Assembly (NCBI RefSeq): GCF_021556475.1
Contig: NZ_JAKGBZ010000001.1
Coordinates: forward strand, 210,168 to 274,167
Direction: 5' to 3'
Length of the DNA: 64,000 nucleotides
DNA from: Acidiphilium iwatense
Lineage (GTDB): Bacteria; Pseudomonadota; Alphaproteobacteria; Acetobacterales; Acetobacteraceae
How positions within the stretch are numbered: position 1 is the stretch's first letter; every line of letters begins with the position of its first letter. Below the pieces are notes generated by a model. The model was not told the DNA's origin, made no database searches, and saw only the letters and a list, made by a program, of their open reading frames with translations. This document shows positions 26,338 through 35,434 of this stretch, one piece after another. The translations under genes were made by a program, and so were the position numbers.

Positions 26338-27591
26338 ATGGACCGCACGATCGTCTATCCGGGGGCAATTCCGCTCGACACCGACATTCTCAACCTTAAC
26401 CGCAACGTCATGGTGGGAATCGGGGCGCTGAACGCCGCCGTGCTCGGCACCGCGATGGTCGCCGACGGGCTGGCTTGCACGCCCACCGTTCCTGCCTCGT
26501 TGACGGTGACCGTGGCGCCCGGTTCGATCACTCAGCTCGGCCCGCTCGACATCAACGCCTATGGCAGCCTGCCGGCGGATCAAGCCGAACAGATCGTCAA
26601 GACCGGGATCAATCTCGATCCGGTGACATTTACGCTCGCGGTGCCGGCGAGTTCAGGCGAGTCGGTGAATTACCTGATCGAAGCGACATTTTCCGAGACC
26701 GATGCGGTTCCTGTCGTGCTGCCTTACGTGAACGCGGCGAATCCGTCGCTGCCTTATTCCGGGCAGGGCAATTCGGGTGGGGCGCAGAACACCGCGCGGG
26801 TTCAGCGCGTGCAGTTGCAGGTCAAGCCGGGTGCGGCGGCATCGGCGGGGACGCAGACGACGCCTCCCGTCGATACCGGCTGGGTTGGGCTTTACGTGGT
26901 GACAGTGAATTATGGGCAAAGCGCGATCACCAGTGCGGATATCGTGACGCTACCGGGCGCGCCTTTCCTTGCGTTCAAATTACCCCAGCTTCGGCCTGGA
27001 TTTTCTGCGATGCAAGTGTTCGAGACCTCGGGCAGTTTCGTGGTGCCGGCAGGGGTTATGCAGGTGAAAGCGAAGGTCGTGGGCGGCGGCGGTGCGGCCG
27101 GCTATCACGTGACCTTGCCCGGCGCCGGCGGCGGCGAGGGCGGCACTGCGATCGATATCGTGACCGGATTAACATCGGGTCAGACGATTCCGGTGACGGT
27201 GGGTGCGGGTGGTGTGCCGACGACCTCGCCCGGCAACGGCGGGGCTGGCGGTATATCGAGCTTCGGTGCCTATCTTTCGGCAACCGGCGGTGAGGGTGGT
27301 CAGGGCGGTACCGCGAATTTGTTCGCGACGGCCGGCGGCAATGGCGGAATCGGCCAGGGTGCCAGAATCATCCAGGGCGGCGCGATGGGATCGGACGGAA
27401 TCGCGGTGGCGAGTCGCGGTGGCGATGGCGGCGGTGCTGGTCGTGGACGCGGGGCGAGCGGGCCGCTGGCCGGATTTGCCGCCATCGGCTTCGGCGGCGG
27501 CGGCGGCGGCGGCGGGGCGTCGAGCGGTTCGAGCCCGGTGGGCAGTCCGGGTGGTGCGGGCGCGCCGGGCGTCGTCGTCGTCGAATATTGA
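26338..27591 (+). CDS. Tail fibre protein with Gly-rich tip domain
   Basis: The 417-residue protein has a conserved N-terminal baseplate-attachment region (MDRTIVYPGAIPLDTDILNLNRN), a beta-rich shaft, and a Gly-rich C-terminal domain from about 215 on (KVVGGGGAAGYHVTLPGAGGGEGG..., ending GGGGGGASSGSSPVG... VVVVEY). Such Gly-rich tips form polyglycine-II sandwiches in receptor-binding adhesins of contractile phages. ATG 26338 is chosen over a TTG at 26317. It ends one base before the dispersed repeat at 27592. Confidence 0.82.
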   Translation: MDRTIVYPGAIPLDTDILNLNRNVMVGIGALNAAVLGTAMVADGLACTPTVPASLTVTVAPGSITQLGPLDINAYGSLPADQAEQIVKTGINLDPVTFTLAVPASSGESVNYLIEATFSETDAVPVVLPYVNAANPSLPYSGQGNSGGAQNTARVQRVQLQVKPGAAASAGTQTTPPVDTGWVGLYVVTVNYGQSAITSADIVTLPGAPFLAFKLPQLRPGFSAMQVFETSGSFVVPAGVMQVKAKVVGGGGAAGYHVTLPGAGGGEGGTAIDIVTGLTSGQTIPVTVGAGGVPTTSPGNGGAGGISSFGAYLSATGGEGGQGGTANLFATAGGNGGIGQGARIIQGGAMGSDGIAVASRGGDGGGAGRGRGASGPLAGFAAIGFGGGGGGGGASSGSSPVGSPGGAGAPGVVVVEY

Positions 27592-27700
27592 TTTGCCCTC
27601 AGTCGCCGGGCGCACGCATCCGCGCGCTTGGCTTCGCGCCATAAGGCGCGCGCCGCATCCGCGGCGGCAGCGGAACGAGCCAAGGTTGCGTTCCGCTGTT
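27592..27700 (+). repeat. Dispersed intergenic repeat, short copy (partner at 2148-2313)
   Basis: It starts immediately behind the fibre stop codon with TTTGCCCTC and shares the hairpin CGCGCC-ATAA-GGCGCG and the AGCGGAACG/CGTTCCGCT arms with the copy at 2148-2313 next to a host gene. The two copies match closely over about 87 bases. It links the phage-like cluster to the host repeat population. Confidence 0.8.
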
Positions 27701-27726
27701 AAGCAATTAAAAACAGAGCAGAATCC

Positions 27727-28218
27727 ATGAGCGGAACGGTGACGCCGGCGACTCACGTCTGGCAGGTTTCCCTGGCGCGGCTGATCGAGATCGAGGGATT
27801 CATCCCGACCCCGCGCGGGCTGGCGCTTCTGCCGCCACAGCCTCTGGCGTGGCCCGAGAAGGACCCCGGCGACACGCTGGATTACGTATTCGAGATCGCA
27901 CCGGCGCTGAGCGGCAATCCGGGCGATACGATCGCGACGTTGAAGGTCGCGATCAGCCCTAACAATCCAGGCGATCTGACGCTCGCCTCGGCGGCGGCGG
28001 ACGGCACGAGAGCGGTTCTGTGGCTGAGTTCGGGGCAACCGGACACCAACTATACGGTGACGATCGGCATCACCACGGTCTGCGGACGAAGCCTGGCGCG
28101 CAGCATTACGCTTCCCGTGGTGGCGCTAGCTTCGGTGCCAGCGCCGGCGAGTGCGATCACTACGCTTGGCGGCGCACCGATCACCAGCCCGTCCGGCCTG
28201 CCCATCACCGCGAACTGA
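27727..28218 (+). CDS. Tail-fibre-region protein, possible fibre adaptor
   Basis: The 163-residue protein starts with VTPATHVWQVSLARLIEIEGF. The rest resembles a fibronectin-like beta-sandwich (DPGDTLDYVFEIAPALSGNPGDTIATLKVAIS and TNYTVTIGITTVCGRSLARSITLPV). Small Ig/FN3-like proteins between fibre genes often connect fibre to baseplate, but I recognise no family. It lies between two fibre genes, behind the repeat. Confidence 0.65.
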   Translation: MSGTVTPATHVWQVSLARLIEIEGFIPTPRGLALLPPQPLAWPEKDPGDTLDYVFEIAPALSGNPGDTIATLKVAISPNNPGDLTLASAAADGTRAVLWLSSGQPDTNYTVTIGITTVCGRSLARSITLPVVALASVPAPASAITTLGGAPITSPSGLPITAN

Positions 28219-28228
28219 AGGCGACATT

Positions 28229-30775
28229 ATGCCAACGATCGGACAATTGCCGGAAGCCGCTTCGGTTTCCGACAGCGATGAGCTGCCGATATTCCAGGGG
28301 GGCCAGACCGTGGCCGCAACTCGCGCGCAGCTTCTGGCTGGAATGCAGCAAGCGATCGCCATACCTCAGGGCACGGTGCTTGGCGGCGTGGGGCCTGGTG
28401 TGACGGCGCCGACGCCGATCACCATCGGGGCGAATTTGAACCTGAGCGGCACGACGCTGTCGGCCACCGCGGCGCCGTTCGAGATCGCCGGATTACCGGC
28501 GGGTGCAGCGCCGGCCGCGGGTGATAGCGTGCCGCTTGGTCAATTCGGCACTAACGCGGCGATTCCCTATGCGGCGTTCATGCAGGGAATTGCCGGCGTT
28601 TCCGGCGTTCAGGCCAGCGGATTGCAGGCGATGGCCGCCGGCGCGACGACCGCGCGCAGCCTCGCCGCGGTCGCGGCGAACGCCGTGGCGATCGAGGATT
28701 TCGGGGCGGCGGGCGATGGCGTGACCGACGATAGTGCGGCGCTGCTCGCTGCCCTTGCCTCGGGCAATCCGGTGCGGTTCGGTCCGAAAATCTATCGGAT
28801 CGATGGCGAATGCGATATCGGCGGGGCGAGCGCGACGCTGATCGGCGTGCCGGGATCGACGGTACTGACGCGCGGCGCGCAGAGCCGCAGCGGAACCTCG
28901 TTGAATCCCGCATGGATCAGCATAAGCGCGGCGCAGTTCAGCGCCGACGGCATCATCTTCGATGCGAATCGTTCGGTTACCCAGGACACGTGGGGGGTGG
29001 TGGTTCAGGCGTCGTGCACCAGTGCCAATATCACTCGCGCACTGTTTCGCAACGCGATGGGGTCGATCTATGGCTGGGGCCTCGCGATCGCGCCGAGCGA
29101 TCCGGCGCTGACGCGGCATCACATCCATGACTGCGAATTTACCGCGAACGCGGTGGACGGCATGTGGGTCGCGGCGACCGATTCCGTGGCGGTAACCAAT
29201 TGCCGGGCGCATCATAACGGGCGCAACGGCATTTACGTGGACAGTCAGGACCCGACGTTCGTTCTGAAGATCCGCGATGTGCAGGTTGTCGGTAATACGT
29301 GCTGGAACAATCCGGGAACTGGCATTTCGGTCGGTAATTTCAACGCGACCAATACCGAGCCGGGCGTTTACGGCAATGCGAACCCGGACGTGCTAGGTGG
29401 GCTCGTCGCCGATAACTGCGTGTTTGGCAATGCCGGTTACGGTATTTCGGTTTCCGGCCGGAACATCCTGGTCACCGGCAATCTGATCGTCAATAACGGG
29501 CCGGCGGGCGGCGGGATGCTCGCCAATACGAGCTATTGCCGGATCACCGATAACATGATCACCGGCACGGGGGGGTTCGGCATCGATGCCGGCGGATCGA
29601 TTTTCGTCGATCTGACGGGAAACTATATCGACGGGCCGACGATCGGGATCGGTATCGGAGGTAGCCAGAATTGCACGGTGCGCGGCAATTTCATCCAGGA
29701 TTGCGCAATCGGAATCATTGCCCTCAATGTTGAATCCGACGGGCGCGGCGACAATTTCGGGATTGCCTGCAATAATCTGTCGATCATCGGCAATTGGATC
29801 GGTTATAACACGGGCGGATCGGGGATCGTTCTACGCGATGCGCCGCAACTGGTGCTGGTCGCGGAGAACGTCGTGTTGTCCGGGGTGTCGGGCGATCCGC
29901 TGAATGCGCTGGTTCCGTATACCGATTCGGTCGTCATTCGCGACAATGTGGTGAATTTCGCGCAATCCTGGCCGGTCAATCCGATCGCCTCGGGCGGCGT
30001 GAATACGCTGGTGTTTCCCGATCTGTTGGACCGGGTTGCCGTCTCGCAGAGCACCGGCCCGGTCGGGAGCATGATCAGCGCGACCGCGCAGCGTATGGCG
30101 GGGCAGATCAGCTTCATCAAGGTCACCAATGGAGGGTCGAACTATACGAGTGCGACGGTTGCGATCACCGGAGCGGGCAGCGGGGCTTCGGCAGGCGCAT
30201 TCGTCGCCAACGGGGCAGTGATCGGCGTCTATATCACGAATGCCGGCAGTGGTTACGGGCCGGGCACGCAGGCGGTGATTTCGGGCGACGGGACCGGGGC
30301 AACCGCTGTGGTCCAGGTCGGCCTGCCGGTGGTGCAGGGGCGACGGCTCGCGGTGCATTGCCTCGCCCCCGTCGGGTTCGCGGCGGCTGGTAGCGCACCG
30401 GCGCAGGAGAACTGGACCGGCGCGCCCGTGACCGTACCGACAGGTGGGGCGATCGAGTGGGAAGGCGAGGCCGGCGCCTGGCAGGCGGTGCGGTTCATCC
30501 AATCGGACTATGTCGCACCCAATGGCGATGGCAGTGTCACGTTCCGCAGTCAGAGCGGGGATGTCATGCTGCATCCCGTTTCGGGCGGTGCGGTGCGGCT
30601 GATTTCCGATACCGAGTCCGTCGGCTGTATGAGCCTGATCGGGCGTGGGTCGCCTTTGGGGGTAGTGAGCGCACCGCCGGGGTCGAGCTATCGGAATCTC
30701 GACGGTGGCGCGGGAGGGACCTTCTGGGTCAAGCAGACCAGTACGGGAAGTACTGGTTGGGCGGTGGTCGCGTGA
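28229..30775 (+). CDS. Tailspike with right-handed beta-helix (pectate-lyase fold)
   Basis: The 848-residue protein has an N-terminal anchor (MPTIGQLPEAASVSDSDELPIFQGG) shared with the fibre at 31291. An IEDFGAAGDGVTDDSAALLAAL motif near 155 marks the beginning of pectate-lyase-type phage spikes. Parallel beta-helix turns follow with many Asn/Gly ladders (CRAHHNGRNGIYVDSQD, NYIDGPTIGIGIGG). A C-terminal domain (WTGAPVTVPTGGAIEWEGEAGAWQAV) closes the trimer. These spikes bind and often cut surface polysaccharide. ATG 28229 is preferred over the upstream in-frame ATG 28151. Confidence 0.85.
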   Translation: MPTIGQLPEAASVSDSDELPIFQGGQTVAATRAQLLAGMQQAIAIPQGTVLGGVGPGVTAPTPITIGANLNLSGTTLSATAAPFEIAGLPAGAAPAAGDSVPLGQFGTNAAIPYAAFMQGIAGVSGVQASGLQAMAAGATTARSLAAVAANAVAIEDFGAAGDGVTDDSAALLAALASGNPVRFGPKIYRIDGECDIGGASATLIGVPGSTVLTRGAQSRSGTSLNPAWISISAAQFSADGIIFDANRSVTQDTWGVVVQASCTSANITRALFRNAMGSIYGWGLAIAPSDPALTRHHIHDCEFTANAVDGMWVAATDSVAVTNCRAHHNGRNGIYVDSQDPTFVLKIRDVQVVGNTCWNNPGTGISVGNFNATNTEPGVYGNANPDVLGGLVADNCVFGNAGYGISVSGRNILVTGNLIVNNGPAGGGMLANTSYCRITDNMITGTGGFGIDAGGSIFVDLTGNYIDGPTIGIGIGGSQNCTVRGNFIQDCAIGIIALNVESDGRGDNFGIACNNLSIIGNWIGYNTGGSGIVLRDAPQLVLVAENVVLSGVSGDPLNALVPYTDSVVIRDNVVNFAQSWPVNPIASGGVNTLVFPDLLDRVAVSQSTGPVGSMISATAQRMAGQISFIKVTNGGSNYTSATVAITGAGSGASAGAFVANGAVIGVYITNAGSGYGPGTQAVISGDGTGATAVVQVGLPVVQGRRLAVHCLAPVGFAAAGSAPAQENWTGAPVTVPTGGAIEWEGEAGAWQAVRFIQSDYVAPNGDGSVTFRSQSGDVMLHPVSGGAVRLISDTESVGCMSLIGRGSPLGVVSAPPGSSYRNLDGGAGGTFWVKQTSTGSTGWAVVA

Positions 30776-30781
30776 AGCTGT

Positions 30782-31213
30782 TCAGGCGAGCAGGTTCGGG
30801 CCCTGGCCGTAGCGATTCGGTCCGGCAGTGCCGCGAGCGAACAGAAGAACGATACCGGCGGCCAGGACGATCAGGTCGGGAATCAGGGCGGCAAGCCGAT
30901 GATAGCGTGCGACGATCTGCGTCGCATCCGAGAACAGCACGATGCCGATCGCATACCAGCCGCTATGGCCGAGATCGTGCAGACGCTTCCATTGCAGGGC
31001 GAGCGTGGCCCAGGTGGTCAGGATGAAGCCGGCGACGGCCAGAATGCCGCCAACGGTTAGGCTGTGCAGATGGATCATGTAGAGGCCGAACAGGAACATC
31101 AGTCCGAACGTGATGCCGTTCAGGCAGGTCAGGCCGAAAAATCGCAACCGGCCGAGCCGCCCTTGAAATCCGAAGAGACTTTCCAGCCAGGGCATCGGTG
31201 CCGATCCGGTCAT
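30782..31213 (-). CDS. DUF805 membrane protein (opposite strand, possible moron)
   Basis: The 143-residue protein has about four transmembrane helices. It carries the DUF805 pattern: FGFQGRLGRLRFFG near the N-terminus, the internal LQWKRLHDLGHSGWYA, and a C-terminal small charged tail. The role of the family is unknown. It is the only gene read against the particle operon and sits between two fibre genes, six bases after the tailspike stop. This fits an accessory (moron) gene brought by the phage, or a later insertion. Confidence 0.85.
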   Translation of the reverse strand: MTGSAPMPWLESLFGFQGRLGRLRFFGLTCLNGITFGLMFLFGLYMIHLHSLTVGGILAVAGFILTTWATLALQWKRLHDLGHSGWYAIGIVLFSDATQIVARYHRLAALIPDLIVLAAGIVLLFARGTAGPNRYGQGPNLLA

Positions 31214-31290
31214 GATGGCCGAACGGTATTGAGCCGCTCTCCACGTGTCAACGACAATGCGCGCCCGCGGGCGCGACTGGAAAACCGACC

Positions 31291-32904
31291 ATGACGACGA
31301 TTCCGCAACTGCAAGCTGCCCCGGATGTGGGGCCGGGCGATCTCGTGCCGCTGTCGCAGAACGGCAATCTGTATGCCGCGACGGTCGCCCAGCTCACCGC
31401 CGGGCTGCAGGCCGAGATTTTGCTTCCGACCGGCGATATTCTGGGCCGTGCCAGCGCGGGTGCGGGTGAGCCGGAAGCGCTCGGATTGGGCGCGGGCCTG
31501 GTGTTGGAAGCGACGACGCTTGCCGCCACCGGGGCCGATCATCTGGCGTTCCCGCTGCTGGGCACGTTTTCGGCCAGCACCGAGGTGATCGTGAATGCCG
31601 CCGGCCAGCCGGCGCGCCTGCCGGTGACGGAACTGCGCGGCCTGTTCGCGGCGGGATCGGGCATCGCGATCGATGCGAACGGCACGCTGAGCGTGACGGC
31701 GGGTGCCATCGCCGGTCCCGCGGGGCCCGAGGGACCGGCTGGTCCAGCCGGACCGCAAGGGGCGAACGGGCCGAGCGGGCCGCAAGGGGCAGGGCTGACC
31801 GCGCCCGGCTCCGCCAACGCCGCCAGCACCATCGCGGGCAGCGACTATGTTGCGATCTGGCAGAACGGCGCCAATGCCTGGATCACCTATCAGCAATTGA
31901 TCGGCGGCCAGACCATCGACCAGTTGCCGGCGGCGGGTCCGGCCGCGGATTCCGATCTGCTGCTGGTTGCCCAGGGCGGCAATGCACTGTCGAGCCAGAG
32001 TTTCGCCGCGATCTGGACGTATGCCGCACAGAAAATCCCTACCCTGCGCCAGGGAGTCGTGGAACTGACCACCAATACGGTGCTGGATGCGACCACGCAT
32101 AACCAGCGCATTCTCGTGGCGAGTCAGCCGATCACCGTGTCGGCCAATTTCGTCAACATGGGCAGCGGATTTTCCTGCCGGGTGATCAATCTGTCCGCCG
32201 GGGCGGTGACCATGGGCACCGGCATCACCTCCGGTTCCGGCGGCTCGGTCCTGGCGCCCGGTGCGGCAGCGGAATTGACGGCGCTGTCCTATTCCGGCGG
32301 CTCGATCGTGTGGTGGAGCGGCGCCGCTGCGGTTGCGCCGACGATCACGGTGAACGCGATCGCATCGCCCGCACCGAACGCCGCGTTCGCGGTGAGCGGC
32401 GATCTGTTCGATGCGGCCCCTGCGGCGCTCGACTATTCGACCGACGGGATGACCTGGACGGCGGCGGCTTCGCCGGCGATCACGGCAAGCAGTTACAGTT
32501 TTCAGATGCCGGGACTTGTGGTGGGAACCTATACGCTTCGGGTGCGCGACCACACCAATCCAGCGGTGGTAGGAGTCAGCCCGGCATTTTCGGTGATTGC
32601 CGCGCCGAGCGTGAGCTACACGATCAACCAGCCGGCAACGACGAGTTTCGCGGCGGGTTCGGGCACGGTCGCGCTCAATGGCGGGATCAGCCCTGCGCAG
32701 GCCACCGCGACCCAGGTTGCGCTCTCGACTTCGAATACGACACCGCCGGCGAGCGGCTGGCAGGCGGCGTCGATCATCGACAACGACGCGCTCTGGGCGG
32801 TCTATGCGACGATTCCGGCGACGGCGGGAACCTACTATGTCTGGGTCGAGACCGGGACCGGCGCGGCCGCGACCGTCTCCAGCTTCACCATCACGGTGAC
32901 CTGA
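31291..32904 (+). CDS. Tail fibre with collagen-like Gly-X-Y segment
   Basis: The 537-residue protein starts with the anchor motif MTTIPQLQAAPDVGPGDLVPL, similar to the tailspike at 28229. A collagen-like run of GPAGPEGPAGPAGPQG-type triplets follows near 148-172. A second QLPAAGPAADSDLLLVAQGG anchor-like repeat lies at about 210-230, then Ig-like beta-sandwich domains. Collagen triplets form flexible trimeric shafts in phage fibres. It ends two bases before the esterase-fibre gene. Confidence 0.82.
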   Translation: MTTIPQLQAAPDVGPGDLVPLSQNGNLYAATVAQLTAGLQAEILLPTGDILGRASAGAGEPEALGLGAGLVLEATTLAATGADHLAFPLLGTFSASTEVIVNAAGQPARLPVTELRGLFAAGSGIAIDANGTLSVTAGAIAGPAGPEGPAGPAGPQGANGPSGPQGAGLTAPGSANAASTIAGSDYVAIWQNGANAWITYQQLIGGQTIDQLPAAGPAADSDLLLVAQGGNALSSQSFAAIWTYAAQKIPTLRQGVVELTTNTVLDATTHNQRILVASQPITVSANFVNMGSGFSCRVINLSAGAVTMGTGITSGSGGSVLAPGAAAELTALSYSGGSIVWWSGAAAVAPTITVNAIASPAPNAAFAVSGDLFDAAPAALDYSTDGMTWTAAASPAITASSYSFQMPGLVVGTYTLRVRDHTNPAVVGVSPAFSVIAAPSVSYTINQPATTSFAAGSGTVALNGGISPAQATATQVALSTSNTTPPASGWQAASIIDNDALWAVYATIPATAGTYYVWVETGTGAAATVSSFTITVT

Positions 32905-32906
32905 CC

Positions 32907-35042
32907 ATGGCGGTGATGTCGGTGGCTCGGGGGGCGCCGCTCGCCGGTGCGACCGGGCGAATCCTGACCCGCTCGCTCGGTGCGGCGAGCGTGCCTTCGG
33001 GTGGGTTCAGCGGACCGCGACCCTCGGCGATCGCCGGGCTCGCCGGCTGGTGGGATGCCGGCACGCTGGGCGGTGCGCGCGATGCGAACGGCAATGTCGT
33101 CGGGTCGTGGAACAGCACGGTGGCAGCGCTTGCCGATCAATCCGGCAATAACACCGCACTTTTGCCATTCCATATCGCGACGGATACCGCATCGAACCCC
33201 ACGCTCGCCGTGCCGCGCGTCAACGGATTTCTCGGCGCGGTCGGCAGCCCGGACGGCACGATCGCGCAATACGGCCCGACGCTCGATCCCGATTGGGGCC
33301 TGTCGCATCCAGGGTTCGATCTCGGCAGCGGCGCGGCGTGGACGCTCTATCTGGTGTGGACCAGACCGAACTGGCGGCAAGGCACCATCCAGGTGAACGG
33401 CGCACCGACGCCGCTGCTGCACGCGATGGCGACCGGGACGACCATCGTGCAGGCGGCGGGGCCGGCGGGCGGCGGTCTGACGCTGTTTCCGGGTGCGCCA
33501 CAGAGCGCCTCCATCGCGGCGACGCTCGATCGGCGGCATAGCCATGCTTTGATCCTGCGCAATACGCCGGGCGTCGGTGTGGATGTGTGGCTCGATGGCG
33601 CGCAGACGGTCACGACCGCGCCGAATCCGCTGCCGGCCAGCGCCATGGGCCAGGTTCTGCTGTTTCACGACAATACCGTGCAGGGTTCCGCGCAATGCTG
33701 GTTTCACGAAGCGGCGTGCTGGACCCATGCGCTGGCGGCTTCGGATATCGCGACACTCATCGCCTGTCAGGGTCGCTGGAGGCTGGGTGCGCGGCGCGGT
33801 GTCAATTTGTTAGTGATGGGGCAGTCCAACGCGGAGTGGTTCGTGCAGTCCGGCGCGCCGCTGGCGCTGGCGCTGGGCGTCGCCTGGTATCTCGGGGCAG
33901 CCGCGTGGGCTTCGACCGCGCTGCAATCGGGCGATTATAACAGCCCGCCGCGCTATTCGATGGTCGCGGGCCATCCGATTTCCAATTCCTCGGCACCGCT
34001 GTTTCCGCCGGGTGCCGGCAATGGCACGTTCCTGATCAATCCCGGCGACGGTTCGGCTCCCTCGACCTGGGCGCTCGGGCCGGACGGACAGGCGCTGATA
34101 GCCTACTTGTCCGGCGCGCAGGCGCTGGTTTCGGCGCCGGACGAGAACGACATCGCGTTCCTGCTCTGGCCATGGTCCGAGCAGGACAGCACCATGCCCT
34201 ATGCGAACAAGACGCTGTATAAAGGCAGCGTATCGCAGTTAGCGAATCTGACGCGGCGGATTTTCGGACGAACTGCCGCCGAAATGCCGCTTCTGATGTG
34301 GAGCGCGATCCCTTACGAGACCGATATCGGCGTGCAGATGGTGCGCGAGAGCGTGCTCGATCTTGCGCTCGATCCGGCCCAGAATATCGTCGCCTTCGCG
34401 GCGCAGACGGCGGATTCGAATCCGCTGAACGCGACCTGGAATCCGAATACCGGCGTCTTTTCCGGTGGCGACCCGCAGCACCGCGACCAGCCCGATCTGC
34501 TGCGCTACGGCAGGCTTGGCTCGCACATGGCGGCGCGCGCAGCGTTGGCGCTGGGGCTTTCGGATTCGATTCCGGCGGGCGATGTGCCGGCCGCCGGCCT
34601 GCCGGTCGCAGGCGGGCCGAAAATCGTCCATGCCTACCAATCGGCGCCCGCTCAGGTGATTCTGACCATCGAGCATGATGCCGGCAGTGATCTGGTCGTG
34701 CCGTTGCAGGCGGCGAACGGCGCGGGTTTCGCGGTGATGGATGGCGGTTCGGTCGCCAATCCGGGCCCGATGATCGCGGCGGTCGCGGCGGCGCGGGTCG
34801 ATGCGACGCATGTTTCGGTCACGCTGGCGCAGGCGCCGGCCAATCCGGCCGCTCAATGTTTGTTTTACTACCCGTTCGGCAGCAACCAGATCGGCAGGGG
34901 AAACGCGGTGACCGACAATCTTGCATCATTGGCGCCGCCCGCCGGATGGTCGATGGCGAATGATCTCGGCTCCGCCTTCGCGATCGACATGCCGCTGCAA
35001 GCCACCGCCTATGGCCTGACCTTGTCCGCCAGCCCGACCTGA
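32907..35042 (+). CDS. Tail fibre with SGNH-type acetylesterase (SASA-like) domain
   Basis: The 711-residue protein starts MAVMSVARGAPLAGATG. An N-terminal LamG-like beta-sandwich (about 45-290; IAGLAGWWDAGTLGG...) is followed by a hydrolase domain beginning VNLLVMGQSNAEWF near 300, the GQSN block of the sialate-O-acetylesterase/SGNH family. A late GGDPQHRDQPDLLRYGRLGSHMA near 520 is a candidate catalytic Asp-His block. Such enzymes remove acetyl groups from surface glycans. It sits on the virion next to the tailspike, which suggests a two-step attack on host polysaccharide. Confidence 0.75.
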   Translation: MAVMSVARGAPLAGATGRILTRSLGAASVPSGGFSGPRPSAIAGLAGWWDAGTLGGARDANGNVVGSWNSTVAALADQSGNNTALLPFHIATDTASNPTLAVPRVNGFLGAVGSPDGTIAQYGPTLDPDWGLSHPGFDLGSGAAWTLYLVWTRPNWRQGTIQVNGAPTPLLHAMATGTTIVQAAGPAGGGLTLFPGAPQSASIAATLDRRHSHALILRNTPGVGVDVWLDGAQTVTTAPNPLPASAMGQVLLFHDNTVQGSAQCWFHEAACWTHALAASDIATLIACQGRWRLGARRGVNLLVMGQSNAEWFVQSGAPLALALGVAWYLGAAAWASTALQSGDYNSPPRYSMVAGHPISNSSAPLFPPGAGNGTFLINPGDGSAPSTWALGPDGQALIAYLSGAQALVSAPDENDIAFLLWPWSEQDSTMPYANKTLYKGSVSQLANLTRRIFGRTAAEMPLLMWSAIPYETDIGVQMVRESVLDLALDPAQNIVAFAAQTADSNPLNATWNPNTGVFSGGDPQHRDQPDLLRYGRLGSHMAARAALALGLSDSIPAGDVPAAGLPVAGGPKIVHAYQSAPAQVILTIEHDAGSDLVVPLQAANGAGFAVMDGGSVANPGPMIAAVAAARVDATHVSVTLAQAPANPAAQCLFYYPFGSNQIGRGNAVTDNLASLAPPAGWSMANDLGSAFAIDMPLQATAYGLTLSASPT

Positions 35043-35046
35043 TCCC

Positions 35047-35397
35047 GTGACGGATGAGACGATCGCGATGCTGCGCGAAGCCATGGCCGATTTGCGCGCG
35101 GAGGTCGGGCTGCTGCAGAACGAGGTCGCCTCGGCGCGCCGCGATATCGCGGCGATCGAGGCGCGGCATATGGCGCTGGAAGCCTGGCGCAGCCGGTTCG
35201 AGTTACAGGTTGCCTCGGCGCAGGATCGGTTCATCGGAAAATCCGACGAGCTGGTCAAGGAATTGTCGCGATTCCATGCCGAGCTTGCCCAGTTCCGGGG
35301 CGAGCAGTCGGGCAGCCATCGGGTGACGATGATCGTGGTCAGGCTGCTCTCCGCGGTGATCGGCAGCATCGCCGTGCATTTCCCGCGCGCGTTCTGA
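35047..35397 (+). CDS. Coiled-coil protein with C-terminal membrane segment
   Basis: The 116-residue product starts with GTG 35047. Residues 1-95 form an uninterrupted coiled-coil-like helix with Ala/Glu/Leu heptads (MLREAMADLRAEVGLLQNEVASARRDIAAIEARH). Residues 96-112 (MIVVRLLSAVIGSIAVHF) form a membrane helix. It lies at the start of the lysis-type end of the cluster and may anchor to the inner membrane. No known family. Confidence 0.65.
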   Translation: MTDETIAMLREAMADLRAEVGLLQNEVASARRDIAAIEARHMALEAWRSRFELQVASAQDRFIGKSDELVKELSRFHAELAQFRGEQSGSHRVTMIVVRLLSAVIGSIAVHFPRAF

Positions 35398-35434
35398 CAA
35401 TTGGTGTGACATCAAACCAAAAAGGCCGGCACGC

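Noticed and set aside
27050..27590. Gly-coding repetitive GC-rich stretch as possible minisatellite or CRISPR-like array
   Set aside because: The periodicity is that of Gly-rich codons in the fibre tip; no constant repeat with unique spacers.
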